NCBI GenBank assembly: GCA_013289585.1
Contig: JABCZR010000015.1
Span: 1 to 64,000, forward strand
Source of the DNA: Acidobacteriota bacterium
Lineage (GTDB): Bacteria; Acidobacteriota; Terriglobia; Acidiferrales; UBA7541
Direction: 5' to 3'
DNA: 64,000 bases
Position numbers and translations under genes: made by a program. The notes under the pieces are model-generated. The model saw only the letters and a list, made by a program, of their open reading frames with translations. It was not told the DNA's origin and did not search any database. This document shows, piece by piece, positions 26,739 to 37,294 of this stretch (position 1 is the stretch's first letter; the number at the start of each line of letters is the position of its first letter).

Positions 26739-26766
26739 AAAAAAAGGGCGCAGCATGCTGCGCCCC
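26739..26766 (-). terminator. intrinsic terminator at the end of the dcw cluster
   Basis: The perfect palindrome GGGCGCAGCATGCTGCGCCC (26746-26765) is followed on the minus strand by TTTTTTT, about 30 bases after the ftsZ stop. It is also the second copy of the GGGCGCAGC repeat and lies between convergent cutC and ftsZ. Confidence 0.88.
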
Positions 26767-26794
26767 TAAAAGATCGACTCATTACTGCTGTGAA

Positions 26795-27976
26795 CTAGGC
26801 CTTTTGCGCCTGGCGGCGGAGGAAGGTCGGGACGTCCAGATCGTCCGCGGGAACGTCGTGGTTTACTTCACGGACATTCTGCTGGACCTGGTGAACGATG
26901 TTCGGCGGAGCCTGCTGCACCGGCGCCTCCGGGATGTCTCGCCCGGCTTTCCACGTCTTGGGCAGAAATGACGGCTTCTGATGCATGTTCTTTTTGTTGG
27001 CGTCCTTGAATCCGGCGGCGATCACGGTGATCTTGATGGTGTCCTTCATGTTGTCGTCCTGGACGGCGCCGAAAATAATGTTGGCATTCTCGTGCGCGGC
27101 TTTCTGGATAACGCTCGACGCTTCGTGAACTTCATGGAGCGTCAGGCTGGAGCTGCCGGAAATGTTGATGAGAATTCCCTGCGCGCCCTGAATGGAATTG
27201 TCTTCGAGGAGCGGGCTGGCGATGGCGCGATTGGCGGCATCGACGGCACGGTTCGTGCCTGTCGCTACAGCGGTGCCCATGACCGCATAACCCTGTCCGT
27301 GCATGATGGCTTTCACGTCGGCAAAATCACGGTTGATAATGCCGGGCACGGTGATGATGTCCGAAATGCCCTGCACGGCTTGGCGAAGGATGTCATCGGC
27401 AATGCGGAACGCGTCAAAGAAGCTGGTGCCGCGTTCGACAGTTTCCATCAGGCGCTCGTTGGGGATGACGATGACGGTATCCACGGCGCCGATGAGCTCC
27501 TGAAGCGCCTGCTCGGCTTGCATCATGCGACGCTTGCCTTCGAACGCAAACGGCTTGGTCACGACGGCGACGCTGAGCGCGCCCAGTTCGCTGGCGAGCG
27601 AAGCCACTACCGGCGCCGCTCCGCTTCCCGTGCCGCCGCCGAGGCCGGACGTGATGAAAATCATGTCCGAGCCTTCGAGCGCTTCAATAATTTTTTCCGT
27701 GTCCTCGAGCGCCGCCTTGCGGCCGACCTCGGGATTTGCGCCCGCACCGAGCCCCTTGGTCAGCTTTGCGCCGAGCTGCAATTTCACAGGCGCTTGCGAA
27801 AGCTTCAACGCCTGCAAGTCGGTGTTTGCCGTGATGAATTCCACGCCTTCGAGCTTGGCGCGAATCATGCGGTTGACCGCGTTGCACCCGCCCCCGCCCA
27901 CACCGATGACTTTAATCTTCGCTGGCTGCAGCTCCTCGCTGAAGCTCATGCGAATTCCTGCTTCTCTTGCTGTCAT
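26795..27976 (-). CDS. ftsZ: cell division protein FtsZ
   Basis: 393 aa, a tubulin-like GTPase forming the Z ring at mid-cell. Motifs: [14 protein letters not shown], the tubulin signature [24 protein letters not shown]. The C-terminus ends in [10 protein letters not shown], the conserved tail that docks FtsA and other partners. The ATG at 27976 has GGGGGA five bases upstream; a second ATG nine codons in (MSFSEELQ), preceded by AGGA, is the family-typical start, so either is possible. It is the last gene of the dcw cluster and is followed by a terminator. Confidence 0.97.
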   Translation of the reverse strand: MTAREAGIRMSFSEELQPAKIKVIGVGGGGCNAVNRMIRAKLEGVEFITANTDLQALKLSQAPVKLQLGAKLTKGLGAGANPEVGRKAALEDTEKIIEALEGSDMIFITSGLGGGTGSGAAPVVASLASELGALSVAVVTKPFAFEGKRRMMQAEQALQELIGAVDTVIVIPNERLMETVERGTSFFDAFRIADDILRQAVQGISDIITVPGIINRDFADVKAIMHGQGYAVMGTAVATGTNRAVDAANRAIASPLLEDNSIQGAQGILINISGSSSLTLHEVHEASSVIQKAAHENANIIFGAVQDDNMKDTIKITVIAAGFKDANKKNMHQKPSFLPKTWKAGRDIPEAPVQQAPPNIVHQVQQNVREVNHDVPADDLDVPTFLRRQAQKA

Positions 27977-28022
27977 ATCTCCCCCAGACTTCTCCAGTTT
28001 CGCCAGCGGCTCTCGGGCAGGG

Positions 28023-29240
28023 TCACGAGGCGCCGGCGAACATGGCCTTCAATTTGGATACAAGATTTCCAGCACGCTGCGGCGAACTGCGCCGCGCCCG
28101 CGCGCCGTACAATACAAGACCGACTACCGTTGCATATTCCGGCTGCGCTACCTGTTCCGGCAGCTCAGCCAAGCCCTTTGGTTCCGCAATGCGCACCGGC
28201 AGATGGAACGCCTGCTCGGTGAGTTCGTCCAAGCCGCGCAATCGTGCGGCGCCGCCCGCCAAAATAAATCCTGCGGGAATTTGACCGTCCAGGCCGGCAC
28301 GCTGCAAATCGTCACGGATCAGTGAAAGCAATTCCATGGCGCGGGGCTCGATAATGTCCGTGAGCATGTGCGCGAAAATGTTGCGCGGCGGACGGTCGCC
28401 CACGCTGGCAATTTCGATGGCGCCCTCTTCCTTCTTGATGAAAGCGGAGGCGGCACAACCGTGTCGACGTTTTGTCCTCTCGGCTTCGGGAATCGGTGTG
28501 CGCAGACCGACGGCCAGATCATTTGTGAAGTGGTCGCCGCCAATTCCCACGGCGCTCGAATGACGGACCACACCGCTGCCGTAAACAATCAATTCCGTTG
28601 TGCCGCCGCCGATGTCCAGGAGGCAGCAGCCGAGATCGCGCTCGTCCTGGGTGAGGCAAGATTCCGCAGAAGCGAGGGGCTCAAGAACAGTATCGCTGAT
28701 GAGGATACCGGCCTTGTTCGCCGCCGTGACAAGATTCTGCGTGGCGGCGACGGAGGAAGTTACGAGATGAACGTTGACTTCCAGCCGATGTCCGACCATG
28801 CCGATGGCGTCGCGAATGCCGGTCTGCGCGTCCACCATAAATTCGTGAGGGAGAACGTGCAGCACTTCGCGGTCTTCGGGAAGGGTGATATTGCGCGCGG
28901 CATCCACGGCGCGGCGCACATCATCGCGTTCGATGTCCCGCGGACGATGGCCCAGCGTGATGCCGCCACGGCTGTTGACGCCGCGAACGTGGCTTCCGGC
29001 CACACCAATCAAGGCCTCTTCGACGGGAACGTTGGCAACGCTCTCCGCTTCCTCCACGGCGCGGCGAATCGAGCTGACAGTAGCATCGAGATTGACGATC
29101 AGGCCCTTGCGCAGTCCCTTGGATTCAGCCGCGCCAAGCGCGAGAAACTTCACCAGCTCGCCTTCGACTTCCGCGATGAGCACGCAGGTTTTTGTGCTGC
29201 CGATATCCAGCCCAACCAGGTATTTGTCTTTCTTCGCCAA
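28023..29240 (-). CDS. ftsA: cell division protein FtsA
   Basis: 405 aa actin-like ATPase that tethers FtsZ to the membrane. Phosphate loop [19 protein letters not shown] at the start, the SHV region of subdomain 1C ([11 protein letters not shown]), [16 protein letters not shown] and [14 protein letters not shown] are present. The C-terminus ([11 protein letters not shown]) is compatible with the amphipathic membrane-targeting helix. It lies between ftsQ and ftsZ in canonical order. Confidence 0.96.
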   Translation of the reverse strand: MAKKDKYLVGLDIGSTKTCVLIAEVEGELVKFLALGAAESKGLRKGLIVNLDATVSSIRRAVEEAESVANVPVEEALIGVAGSHVRGVNSRGGITLGHRPRDIERDDVRRAVDAARNITLPEDREVLHVLPHEFMVDAQTGIRDAIGMVGHRLEVNVHLVTSSVAATQNLVTAANKAGILISDTVLEPLASAESCLTQDERDLGCCLLDIGGGTTELIVYGSGVVRHSSAVGIGGDHFTNDLAVGLRTPIPEAERTKRRHGCAASAFIKKEEGAIEIASVGDRPPRNIFAHMLTDIIEPRAMELLSLIRDDLQRAGLDGQIPAGFILAGGAARLRGLDELTEQAFHLPVRIAEPKGLAELPEQVAQPEYATVVGLVLYGARARRSSPQRAGNLVSKLKAMFAGAS

Positions 29241-29261
29241 GCCGCCGCTCCTGCGATGAAT

Positions 29262-30194
29262 CTATTTTGATTTTCTGGCGATCGTGCCCGAGCCAGGTTC
29301 GGGATTCACGATCACTTGCCGCAAATATTGCAAATCGATGGATTGCACGCGACCAGTGTTGGCCTGCCATTGCGAGAAATTGTCCACCAGCATCTTGTAC
29401 TTCCCGGCGAATTCTCCGGAGCCGAAGTGAACGGTGACGGCCTGCGAATCGGTGGGACCCGCAAGGCCAGTCATTACGGCACGCAGATCCTTGGGATTCG
29501 AAAGATCGATCTCGCTGACGCAATTTGCAGAGCCCGCGCGCACCAGTTCGACAGCTTTCATGAATTCCTGATAAATCTGCATGCGCTTTTCGCGCTGGTC
29601 GCGAGCCAATTCATCCGAAACGCCGCTGACGACCGGAAACCGCAACTCCTCGCCTTGTGGGCGGTCGAGAATTACACCGTGGACATCAATGACCGCCAGT
29701 TCATTTCCATTTCGCACAAATGCGATGGGCGTGCGCTCGGTCAATTCCACGCGAATACGGTTCGGCAGGATCCGCAGCACGCTGGCGGATTCCACCCAGG
29801 GAATCTGTTCGATCTCGCTACGGCGAGTGTCCAGCGGAACTTGCAGCACGCTCCCGGAGCGGTCATGCACGAACTGCTGCAACACTGCTTCGCGAGCGAC
29901 GATGTGATTTCCGTTCAGCTCAATCTGTTCCGGCTTCGTCAACAGCATGGTTGGCGAATAGAGCAGGAACCGCGTTCCATAGACGGCCACAGTCAATCCC
30001 GCGATCCCCATCGCACTCAGCACCAGCACCCGGCGATAGAACGGCCATCCGCGCCCGGTGAATTTTTTTCGGCGGATTTCGACCGGTTTTTGCCGGCGCA
30101 AGTAACGCGGCTCATCGTCGGCAATCAGCTCCGGCCGGTAGGCATCGGCCTCCGCTGCCGCCGCGTTCCTTTGCAAAGCCTTTACGCGTTCCAA
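29262..30194 (-). CDS. ftsQ: cell division protein FtsQ/DivIB
   Basis: 310 aa. A basic cytoplasmic N-terminus (about 1-53), one TM (about 54-74), then a POTRA domain (IELNGNHIVAREAVLQQF) and the FtsQ beta domain. Bitopic protein of the divisome that links early and late components. It overlaps the murB 3' end by about 13 bases and is followed by ftsA. No ddl gene separates it from murB. Confidence 0.92.
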   Translation of the reverse strand: MERVKALQRNAAAAEADAYRPELIADDEPRYLRRQKPVEIRRKKFTGRGWPFYRRVLVLSAMGIAGLTVAVYGTRFLLYSPTMLLTKPEQIELNGNHIVAREAVLQQFVHDRSGSVLQVPLDTRRSEIEQIPWVESASVLRILPNRIRVELTERTPIAFVRNGNELAVIDVHGVILDRPQGEELRFPVVSGVSDELARDQREKRMQIYQEFMKAVELVRAGSANCVSEIDLSNPKDLRAVMTGLAGPTDSQAVTVHFGSGEFAGKYKMLVDNFSQWQANTGRVQSIDLQYLRQVIVNPEPGSGTIARKSK

Positions 30195-31090
30195 ACGACC
30201 ACCTCGTTCTCCAGCTCGACGCCAAAGGCCTTCTGCACGCGCCCACGCACATCGGCAATCAGCGCCAACATGTCCTTGGCTGAAGCCTTTCCTGCATTTA
30301 CGAAGAAATTGGCATGGCGGTCGCTGACTTGCGCATCGCCAACGGCGTGGCCTTTGAGTCCGAGCTCATCAATCATTCGGCCGGCGGACGCACCGGCAGG
30401 ATTTTTGAAGATGCAGCCGGCGCTTTTCTGGCCAAGCGGCTGACTTGCGCGCCGTTTTTCGTTGCAGATACGAATCCCTTGGAGAATTTCCTTGAACGGC
30501 TTGGAGGGTAGTTCCAGCGTCACCGAAAGCATCATATCATCGGGCGCAAACGAAGTGTGTCGGTATTCGAAAGAAATTTGATGGCCGCGGAGGAATTCGA
30601 TCTTGCGTTCGGCTGCCCGGTAGAGTTTTACTTCGCGAACGTAGCTGCCGATCTGCATACCGTACGCGCCGGCGTTCATTCGAAGGGCGCCGCCGACGGT
30701 GCCGGGAACTCCGATCAGCCCTTCCATTCCCCCCAAATCGTTCTTCGCGCAAAAAGTGACCGTGCGGCCGAGGTCCGCGGCGGCGTCCACGTGCGCAAGA
30801 TTGCCTTCCAGGACGACGTCCGGTTCGGGACCAACCAGTTGCAGCATCACCCAAGGCAATTCGCCGTCGCCGACAAGCAAGTTGGAACCGCCGCCCAGGA
30901 ACTTGTGCGGGATGTGATTCGAATCGAGAAGCTTCATGAGATGGGGGATGCTCTCGTGCTTCTTGATGCGGAGCAGATCAGCGGTACCACCGATGCCAAG
31001 AGACGTCTGATCGGCCAGGGAAATGCCCGGTTGCAGCTCGACGGCGAGCTTCGTGAGCCTGGCGACGATTTGAGGATCGCTAATGCGCAT
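30182..31090 (-). CDS. murB: UDP-N-acetylenolpyruvoylglucosamine reductase
   Basis: 302 aa, the size of the shorter MurB type. It reduces UDP-GlcNAc-enolpyruvate to UDP-MurNAc using NADPH and FAD. FAD-binding motifs: [23 protein letters not shown] and [19 protein letters not shown]. Near the C-terminus [12 protein letters not shown] places Cys where E. coli MurB has the catalytic Ser. It overlaps the murC end by 11 bases. Confidence 0.95.
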   Translation of the reverse strand: MRISDPQIVARLTKLAVELQPGISLADQTSLGIGGTADLLRIKKHESIPHLMKLLDSNHIPHKFLGGGSNLLVGDGELPWVMLQLVGPEPDVVLEGNLAHVDAAADLGRTVTFCAKNDLGGMEGLIGVPGTVGGALRMNAGAYGMQIGSYVREVKLYRAAERKIEFLRGHQISFEYRHTSFAPDDMMLSVTLELPSKPFKEILQGIRICNEKRRASQPLGQKSAGCIFKNPAGASAGRMIDELGLKGHAVGDAQVSDRHANFFVNAGKASAKDMLALIADVRGRVQKAFGVELENEVVVWNA

Positions 31091-32486
31091 GAGTCGTCGG
31101 ATGCTCCGTTCCGAGCAAAACCATCAGCTCGTTGCTGGCACGGCTGATGCTCCCCGCACCAATGGTCAAAATGGCGTCGCCGGGGTGCGCCTGCTTCAAC
31201 AGAAATCCGATGCCGTCCTGCATGGAACGAAAATAGTGAACGTTTTTGTGGCCGGCTTCGCGAATAGCCTGGGCTAGCGCTTCGCTGGTCACGCCCGGGA
31301 TAGGCGCTTCGCTTGCGGCGTAGATGTCGGTCAATACGAGAATATCCGCCTGGTTGAACGCGCGGCAGAATTCATCCCACAAATGCTGCGTGCGGCTATA
31401 ACGGTGCGGCTGAAAGAGCACCAGAAGGCGATTGAACTTGCATACCCGCGCCGCTTCGAGAGTGGCGCGGATCTCAACCGGGTGATGCCCGTAATCGTCA
31501 ACGACAGTAATCTCGTTGACCACGCCTTTAACGTCGAAGCGTCGGCCCACTCCGGCAAACTTGACCAGTCCTTCCCGAATCAGGTCCGACGCAACGTTCA
31601 GATACAGCGCCACCGCCGCCGCGGCCGCTGCGTTCCGGACATTGTGCATGCCAGGAGGATGCGCCAAGCGAAAAAGGCCGAGGTCATCGCCCTTGTAGGT
31701 AAGACGGAATTCGCTGCCAAGGCCTTCGAGTTTTACATCGCTAATCACCAGGTCGGCCTGGCTCGAAGTGCCGTATGTGATGATGGGCCGCTTCACGTCA
31801 GGAATAATCGCCTGCACATTGGGCTCATCGATGCACAGAATCGCCGCGCCGTAAAACGGAACACGATTCACGAACTGGATGAACGCATCCTGAATGTCCT
31901 GGAGCGAAGAATATTGATCCAGGTGCTCGCGATCGATGGTCGTCACGACCGCAACAACCGGCGCGAGCATCAAAAAGCTGCGGTCACTCTCGTCGGCTTC
32001 CACTACAAAATATTCGCCTTTGCCAAGCCGCGCCGTCGTTCCTGCCTGGTTGACGCGTCCGCCGATGACAAAAGTTGGATCGAGATGCGCGGCCGCAAGC
32101 ACCGAAGCAACCATGGAAGTCGTGGTGGTCTTGCCATGCGCGCCCGCGACAGCGATGCCGTATTTCAAACGCATCAGCTCGGCAAGCATCTCCGCGCGCG
32201 GGATCACCGGAATTTTACACTTGTGCGCTTCGACGACTTCTGGGTTGTCTGCCTTCACCGCAGAGGAAGTGACCACCACGTGCGCTCCGTCTGCGTTCGC
32301 GGCTTTGTGGCCCTCGAAGATGGTCGCGCCGAGATTCTGCAGCCGTTCTGTAATGGTGGAGAGCTTGACGTCCGAGCCAGAGACCGAATAGCCGAGCGTC
32401 AGCAACACTTCGGCGATACCGCTCATGCCGATACCGCCGATGCCCACCAGGTGAATGCGCTGAAAATTGCGGAAGGAGACCATCAT
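31080..32486 (-). CDS. murC: UDP-N-acetylmuramate--L-alanine ligase
   Basis: 468 aa. Adds L-alanine to UDP-MurNAc. It has [17 protein letters not shown] (Rossmann), [11 protein letters not shown] (ATP loop), [11 protein letters not shown], and [10 protein letters not shown] typical of MurC. The start overlaps the murG stop by four bases (ATGA). Confidence 0.97.
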   Translation of the reverse strand: MMVSFRNFQRIHLVGIGGIGMSGIAEVLLTLGYSVSGSDVKLSTITERLQNLGATIFEGHKAANADGAHVVVTSSAVKADNPEVVEAHKCKIPVIPRAEMLAELMRLKYGIAVAGAHGKTTTTSMVASVLAAAHLDPTFVIGGRVNQAGTTARLGKGEYFVVEADESDRSFLMLAPVVAVVTTIDREHLDQYSSLQDIQDAFIQFVNRVPFYGAAILCIDEPNVQAIIPDVKRPIITYGTSSQADLVISDVKLEGLGSEFRLTYKGDDLGLFRLAHPPGMHNVRNAAAAAAVALYLNVASDLIREGLVKFAGVGRRFDVKGVVNEITVVDDYGHHPVEIRATLEAARVCKFNRLLVLFQPHRYSRTQHLWDEFCRAFNQADILVLTDIYAASEAPIPGVTSEALAQAIREAGHKNVHYFRSMQDGIGFLLKQAHPGDAILTIGAGSISRASNELMVLLGTEHPTTHAH

Positions 32487-33580
32487 GAACTTGTCCTCTG
32501 CCGATTTCCCTGCACGTTCGCGGCCTCCTCAATCAAATTGACAATATCCCGCGCAGCGTGCGGCCGGGCGAGCCCGCGCGCAGCGGTTGCCAGCTTTTCG
32601 ATCTCCTGGGGTTGGTCGAGGAGAGAGAAAATTTCATTGGTCAGTTTATCAGGGGTGAGTTCCGACTCGGAAATCAGCCGGCCGGCGCCCGCGCGCGACA
32701 TTTCCTGCGCGTTGCGCAGCTGATGGCTGTCGGTGGCTCTTCCAAAAGGAATAAAGATGGCCGCGCGGCCCGCGGCGGCGATTTCCGCCGCGGTGATGGC
32801 TCCTGCGCGGCAAACAATCACGTCGGCCCAAGCAAAACGCTCCGGCATGTTGGTCAGGAAGGGCACGACCTCCGCATGGATTTCGCGCCGCGCGTATGCG
32901 GTGCGCACAGCATTGTAATCGCGTTCGCCCGTCTGATGCACGATGGCCAGTTCATTTTTTCGCGTGGCGAGGCGGTCCATGGCGTCAACGAATGCGCGGT
33001 TGACCGGCAGCGCGCCTTGGCTGCCGCCGGTGATCAACAGCCGGAAAGGCATCCCCATCTTTCGCGGAGCGATGGAGAAAAACTCCGGGCGCACCGGGCA
33101 GCCGGTAACAATGGCTTTTTTTCCCCACACCTGTGCAGAAACTGCATACCCGGTCGCGATCCGCGCGGAAATTCGCGCCAGCACTTTGTTGGTGAAGCCG
33201 GGCTCGGCGTTCGGTTCAAAAATGACGTTTGGCACGCGGCCCAGCCAAGCCGCGAGCAGCATCGGGCCTGCGGCGTAGCCGCCGACTCCGAATGCTGCAA
33301 TGGGCTTGTGCTTCCCAAGAACGCGCTGCGCATCCAGCATCGCCGGAGCGAGCATTGCCAAATTCCTGAGCAGCGTTGCTCCGCCTTTACCTTTCAAGCC
33401 GGCCACGCGCAGCGTTTCCAGCGGCAGTCCCGCTTGCGGCACCAGCTTCATTTCGATTCCGCGCTCCGTTCCCACCAGCACCACTTCCCTCTCGTTCCCT
33501 CTCGAAAGCCATTCCTGAGCGATCGCCAGCGCCGGAAAAACGTGACCGCCCGTTCCACCGCCTGCAATCAGCAATTTCAC
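32483..33580 (-). CDS. murG: lipid II synthase MurG
   Basis: 365 aa GT-B glycosyltransferase that adds GlcNAc to lipid I on the cytoplasmic membrane face. Acceptor loop [15 protein letters not shown], then [25 protein letters not shown] and the UDP-GlcNAc site [25 protein letters not shown]. It precedes murC with a coupled overlap. Confidence 0.97.
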   Translation of the reverse strand: MKLLIAGGGTGGHVFPALAIAQEWLSRGNEREVVLVGTERGIEMKLVPQAGLPLETLRVAGLKGKGGATLLRNLAMLAPAMLDAQRVLGKHKPIAAFGVGGYAAGPMLLAAWLGRVPNVIFEPNAEPGFTNKVLARISARIATGYAVSAQVWGKKAIVTGCPVRPEFFSIAPRKMGMPFRLLITGGSQGALPVNRAFVDAMDRLATRKNELAIVHQTGERDYNAVRTAYARREIHAEVVPFLTNMPERFAWADVIVCRAGAITAAEIAAAGRAAIFIPFGRATDSHQLRNAQEMSRAGAGRLISESELTPDKLTNEIFSLLDQPQEIEKLATAARGLARPHAARDIVNLIEEAANVQGNRQRTSS

Positions 33581-33596
33581 GTGGGGCGCCCGCTCC

Positions 33597-34715
33597 TCAC
33601 GCTTCCGCCGCTTGCTGCGAAATATTCAGGAGCACGCCGGTTGCCAGCAGCATCGCCAGCAAACTCGATCCGCCGTAGCTGATGAACGGTAGCGGGATTC
33701 CTTTTGTGGGAACCATGCCGAGCACCACTGCGAAATTAATGAGCGCCTGGCTCATCACCATCGCGGTAATCCCCAGCGCCAGCAGCCTTCCGAAACCATC
33801 CGGCGCGGAAAACGCGGCGCGCATTCCCCTCCAGCCGTAGACCACAAACAGCGCGATGATGACCATCGCGCCGATGAACCCCAGTTCTTCGCAAATCACG
33901 GCATATATAAAATCCGTGTGCGCCTCAGGAAGGTAGAAAAGTTTTTGTTTGCTCTCCATCAGGCCAACGCCGGTGAATCCTCCCGAGCCCACGGCGATGA
34001 GCGACTGCAACAATTGAAATCCCGCTCCTTGCGGATCGGAATCCGGATGGAGAAACGCCATCAGCCGTGCTTGGCGATAGGCGACGTGAGTAATCAAGAG
34101 ATAAAGAACGGGCATCGCGGCCACAGCGCCGGCAGCGATCCACTTCCAGGAAAGGCCGGCGACGTAAAGAACTGCTGTCGCAACGAGGACGATTTCGATG
34201 GCGGTACCCAAGTCTGGCTGCAGGAGCACCAAAGCCACACAGATCAGGATTGGTCCCGCCGCGGGAAGAATGGTTTGCATGAAATCCTCTTTGCAAAATT
34301 CCATTCCGGCTTTGCCGCGGCGCTTGAGGTCGAGGAACCACGCCAGATAGAGAATCACGGCGAGCTTTGCGAGTTCCGAAGGCTGGATGTTGACGGGACC
34401 AATCTTGATCCAGCGGTGCGTGGCGTGAGATTTATCCAGGAAAAAAGTCCCGACGAGCATGAGCAGAACCACGCAGACGACTGGGTAGATGACCCCAGGT
34501 TCGCGCAGCTTGCGATAGTCGGTGCGCATCAGCACGAACATTCCCGTAAGGCCGAGCAACAGCCACGCCGCCTGCCGCGCCAGAAAAATGTAGGAATGGC
34601 CGTATTGTTGTTCCGCGGTGACCGCGGAAGCGCTGAGAATCATCACCGCGCCGAACAAACATAGCGCCAGGGTCACTCCAAACAGCCATCGGTCGTTTTC
34701 GAGTCGTCTCGGCAC
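33597..34715 (-). CDS. ftsW: peptidoglycan polymerase FtsW (SEDS family)
   Basis: 372 aa, about ten TM helices. SEDS protein that polymerises septal glycan with its class B PBP partner, here ftsI in the same cluster. Conserved features: HRWIKIGPVNIQPSELAKLA, LQPDLGTAIEI, EAHTDFIYAVICEELGFIGA and GIPLPFISYGGSSLLA. It lies between murD and murG, as is common in dcw clusters. Confidence 0.96.
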   Translation of the reverse strand: MPRRLENDRWLFGVTLALCLFGAVMILSASAVTAEQQYGHSYIFLARQAAWLLLGLTGMFVLMRTDYRKLREPGVIYPVVCVVLLMLVGTFFLDKSHATHRWIKIGPVNIQPSELAKLAVILYLAWFLDLKRRGKAGMEFCKEDFMQTILPAAGPILICVALVLLQPDLGTAIEIVLVATAVLYVAGLSWKWIAAGAVAAMPVLYLLITHVAYRQARLMAFLHPDSDPQGAGFQLLQSLIAVGSGGFTGVGLMESKQKLFYLPEAHTDFIYAVICEELGFIGAMVIIALFVVYGWRGMRAAFSAPDGFGRLLALGITAMVMSQALINFAVVLGMVPTKGIPLPFISYGGSSLLAMLLATGVLLNISQQAAEA

Positions 34716-34721
34716 GTCTGC

Positions 34722-36113
34722 TCACCTTCCCCCTGAACTTGTACTTGCGGCATGCCGCTCTAACTGATGCACCAAATCTTTGAAGACCCGTCCACGGTGC
34801 TCGTAGTTTTCAAACTGGTCGAAGCTGGCGCAGGCGGGCGCGAAGAGCACAACATCCCCAGGACGCGCCGCGTGTGAAGCGATCTCCACCGCGCGCTCGA
34901 TAGTTCCGGCGCGCTCGATGGCCACGCTCCCGGCGATTTGTTTTTCAATTTTCTCCGCCGCCGCGCCAATCAGCAGCGCGAGAATGGCTTTTTCGCGCAA
35001 CAGCTTTTGCAGCGCAGTGTAGTCGCTGCCTTTGTCTTTCCCGCCAAGGACCACGAGGATCCTCCCGGGAAAAGAATCCAGTGCCTTCAGCGTGGCATCC
35101 ACGTTGGTGGCTTTCGAATCGTTGTAGTAGCGCACGCCGCCAATCTCCGCGACAAACTCCAGCCGGTGCTCCACGCCTGAAAACGAGCGCACCCCTTTGG
35201 CGATGGCCGAGGCGTCCGCCCCGGCGAGCCGCGTAGCCGCTACTGCGGCCAGGACATTTTCCACGTTGTGGGCACCAGCCATCGAAATATCCTGAAGCTT
35301 CAGCAGGGTTTCTTCATTTCCGTCGCGCCGAAAAACAATCTCATTTTCGCGAACGAATGCGCCTTGCGCTACGCGCTGCTTCCTGCTGAACCAGAACACC
35401 TGTGGCTTTGCCGGCGCATATTTTGTGGTCGCCGGATCATCCGCATTCAGCACGGCGCTGTCCGCTTCCGTTTGATTCTCGAAAATCCGCGCCTTGGCCG
35501 CGCCATATTCTTCCAGCGTGTGATGGCGGTCGAGATGGTCCGGCGTGAGATTCAGAAACACACTGATGTTTGGCCGAAAGCTGTCGATCAGCTCGAGCTG
35601 GAAGCTGCTCAGCTCTACCACCGTGACGCTCGCGTCGTTTGTCTCTTCTACTCGCGAAATCAGAGGCGTGCCGATGTTTCCCGCAAGAATTGTGGAGATT
35701 CCGGCGCTCCTCAAAATGTGTTCGATCAGCGAAGTGGTGGTGGTCTTTCCATTCGAACCGGTGATACCGATCAGGCGACCATTCAAGAACCGATCCGCCA
35801 GTTCGATTTCACTCCAGATTGTGATGCCTTTCGCGCGCGCAGCTTTCAACAGCGGCGCGTCCGCGGGCACACCAGGACTCGGAATGATCAAATCCTGTTC
35901 CAGAACTGTTTCTTCCCGGTGGCCACCCAATTCAAGATGAACTCCCGCGGTCCGCAACTGGGAAAGCACTTCGCCAATTGCGTTTTCCGTCCGCGCATCC
36001 GTGGCGGTCACGCTTGCGCCGCACGCGGAGCAAAAAAGCGAAGTGGCTACACCCGTCCTGGCCAGTCCTACGACCAGCACGCGCTTGCCTCGCAATTCGA
36101 ATGCATTCGCCAT
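34722..36113 (-). CDS. murD: UDP-MurNAc-L-alanine--D-glutamate ligase
   Basis: 463 aa. ATP loop GITGSNGKTTTTSLIEHI, an N-terminal Rossmann-like domain (VLVVGLARTGVATSLF), EYGAAKARIFENQ, and the C-terminal signature YYNDSKATNVDATLKAL with VVLGGKDKG. Adds D-Glu to the stem peptide. It is separated from ftsW by six bases. Confidence 0.97.
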   Translation of the reverse strand: MANAFELRGKRVLVVGLARTGVATSLFCSACGASVTATDARTENAIGEVLSQLRTAGVHLELGGHREETVLEQDLIIPSPGVPADAPLLKAARAKGITIWSEIELADRFLNGRLIGITGSNGKTTTTSLIEHILRSAGISTILAGNIGTPLISRVEETNDASVTVVELSSFQLELIDSFRPNISVFLNLTPDHLDRHHTLEEYGAAKARIFENQTEADSAVLNADDPATTKYAPAKPQVFWFSRKQRVAQGAFVRENEIVFRRDGNEETLLKLQDISMAGAHNVENVLAAVAATRLAGADASAIAKGVRSFSGVEHRLEFVAEIGGVRYYNDSKATNVDATLKALDSFPGRILVVLGGKDKGSDYTALQKLLREKAILALLIGAAAEKIEKQIAGSVAIERAGTIERAVEIASHAARPGDVVLFAPACASFDQFENYEHRGRVFKDLVHQLERHAASTSSGGR

Positions 36114-36147
36114 CGGTCTCGCAAAACCCTCTCAACCAAATGCCTAG

Positions 36148-37293
36148 CTACCGCAATTTCAAAGTTGTCAGCGCAAACAGCGCGAACACCAGCGCGACAA
36201 TCCAGAACCGCACGATCACTTTCGATTCGCTCCAACCCATCAACTCAAAATGATGATGGATGGGCGCCATTCGAAAGATGCGCTTGCCGCGCAACTTGAA
36301 GGAACCAACTTGCAAAATCACGGAAAGCGCTTCAATCACGAAAATACCGCCCACGAAAAAGAGCAGAATCTCCTGCTTAATGATCACCGCAATGGTGCCC
36401 AGCGTTCCGCCGAGCGACAACGAACCCACGTCGCCCATGAAAATTTCCGCGGGATGCGCGTTGTACCAGAGAAACCCCAGCGAAGCTCCGACAAGTGCGC
36501 CGCAAAATACAGTGAGTTCGCCGACACGCGGGATGTACTGAATCTCCAGATAAGTTGCCCAGCGGTAGTTGCTGCTCACGTAAGTCAAAACAGTCAGCGC
36601 CCCGGCTGCAATCACCGTGCAACCGATGGCCAAGCCATCGAGGCCGTCCGTCAGATTTACCGCATTCGAAGAGCCCACAATGACGATTGCGGTCGCCACG
36701 AGAAACGGCACAAACGCCAGCGGCCAGAGATGCCCGGAAAAGTGGGATTGATCCAGGAGCGAGTGCACTACCAGATCCGGACGGAAACGTTTAAAAAAAG
36801 GAAAGACGAACTGCGTCGAGTAGGCGCTGTACGTGGCCAAAACCAAAAGCACCACGCCGACGATCAAGCTGACGAAAACCTGGAAGTAGATTTTTTTCTT
36901 AGCCGTAAGCCCCAGGTTGCGCTGCTGCGAAACTTTGGCGTAGTCATCAATGAATCCGATGACCGCAAAACCGAACAGTGCTAAGAGCGACAGCAAAATA
37001 AACGGATTGGTCAGATCCGCCCAGAGCAGCACCGGTACAGCTGTCGAAAGAACGATCAGCACGCCGCCCATGGTGGGCGTGCCCGCCTTCTTCTTGTGCT
37101 CTTGTGGCCCTTCTTCGCGGATGAACTGTCCAATCTGCAATTCGCGTAAGCGGCGAATGAGCCACGGCCCGAACACCAGCGCAAGAAACATCGCCGTTAG
37201 GCTGGCGTACACGGTCCTGACCGTGATGTAGCGGAATACGTTCAGCGGGCTGAAATACTTCTGCAAGACGTGGTAGAGGAGGTAGTACAGCAT
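36148..37293 (-). CDS. mraY: phospho-MurNAc-pentapeptide transferase
   Basis: 381 aa, about ten TM helices. Makes lipid I from UDP-MurNAc-pentapeptide and undecaprenyl phosphate. Conserved stretches: KKAGTPTMGGVLI, FIDDYAKVSQQRNLGLTAK, NAVNLTDGLDGLA, FMGDVGSLSLGG and MAPIHHHFELMGW. It begins one base after the murF stop. Confidence 0.97.
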   Translation of the reverse strand: MLYYLLYHVLQKYFSPLNVFRYITVRTVYASLTAMFLALVFGPWLIRRLRELQIGQFIREEGPQEHKKKAGTPTMGGVLIVLSTAVPVLLWADLTNPFILLSLLALFGFAVIGFIDDYAKVSQQRNLGLTAKKKIYFQVFVSLIVGVVLLVLATYSAYSTQFVFPFFKRFRPDLVVHSLLDQSHFSGHLWPLAFVPFLVATAIVIVGSSNAVNLTDGLDGLAIGCTVIAAGALTVLTYVSSNYRWATYLEIQYIPRVGELTVFCGALVGASLGFLWYNAHPAEIFMGDVGSLSLGGTLGTIAVIIKQEILLFFVGGIFVIEALSVILQVGSFKLRGKRIFRMAPIHHHFELMGWSESKVIVRFWIVALVFALFALTTLKLR

Positions 37294-37294
37294 C

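Noticed and set aside
26981-28222. 413-aa plus-strand ORF opposite ftsZ
   Set aside because: Shadow of ftsZ and the ftsA end; Arg/His-rich composition typical of antisense frames.
31383-32723. 446-aa plus-strand ORF opposite murC/murG
   Set aside because: Antisense shadow; no start site and no family signal.
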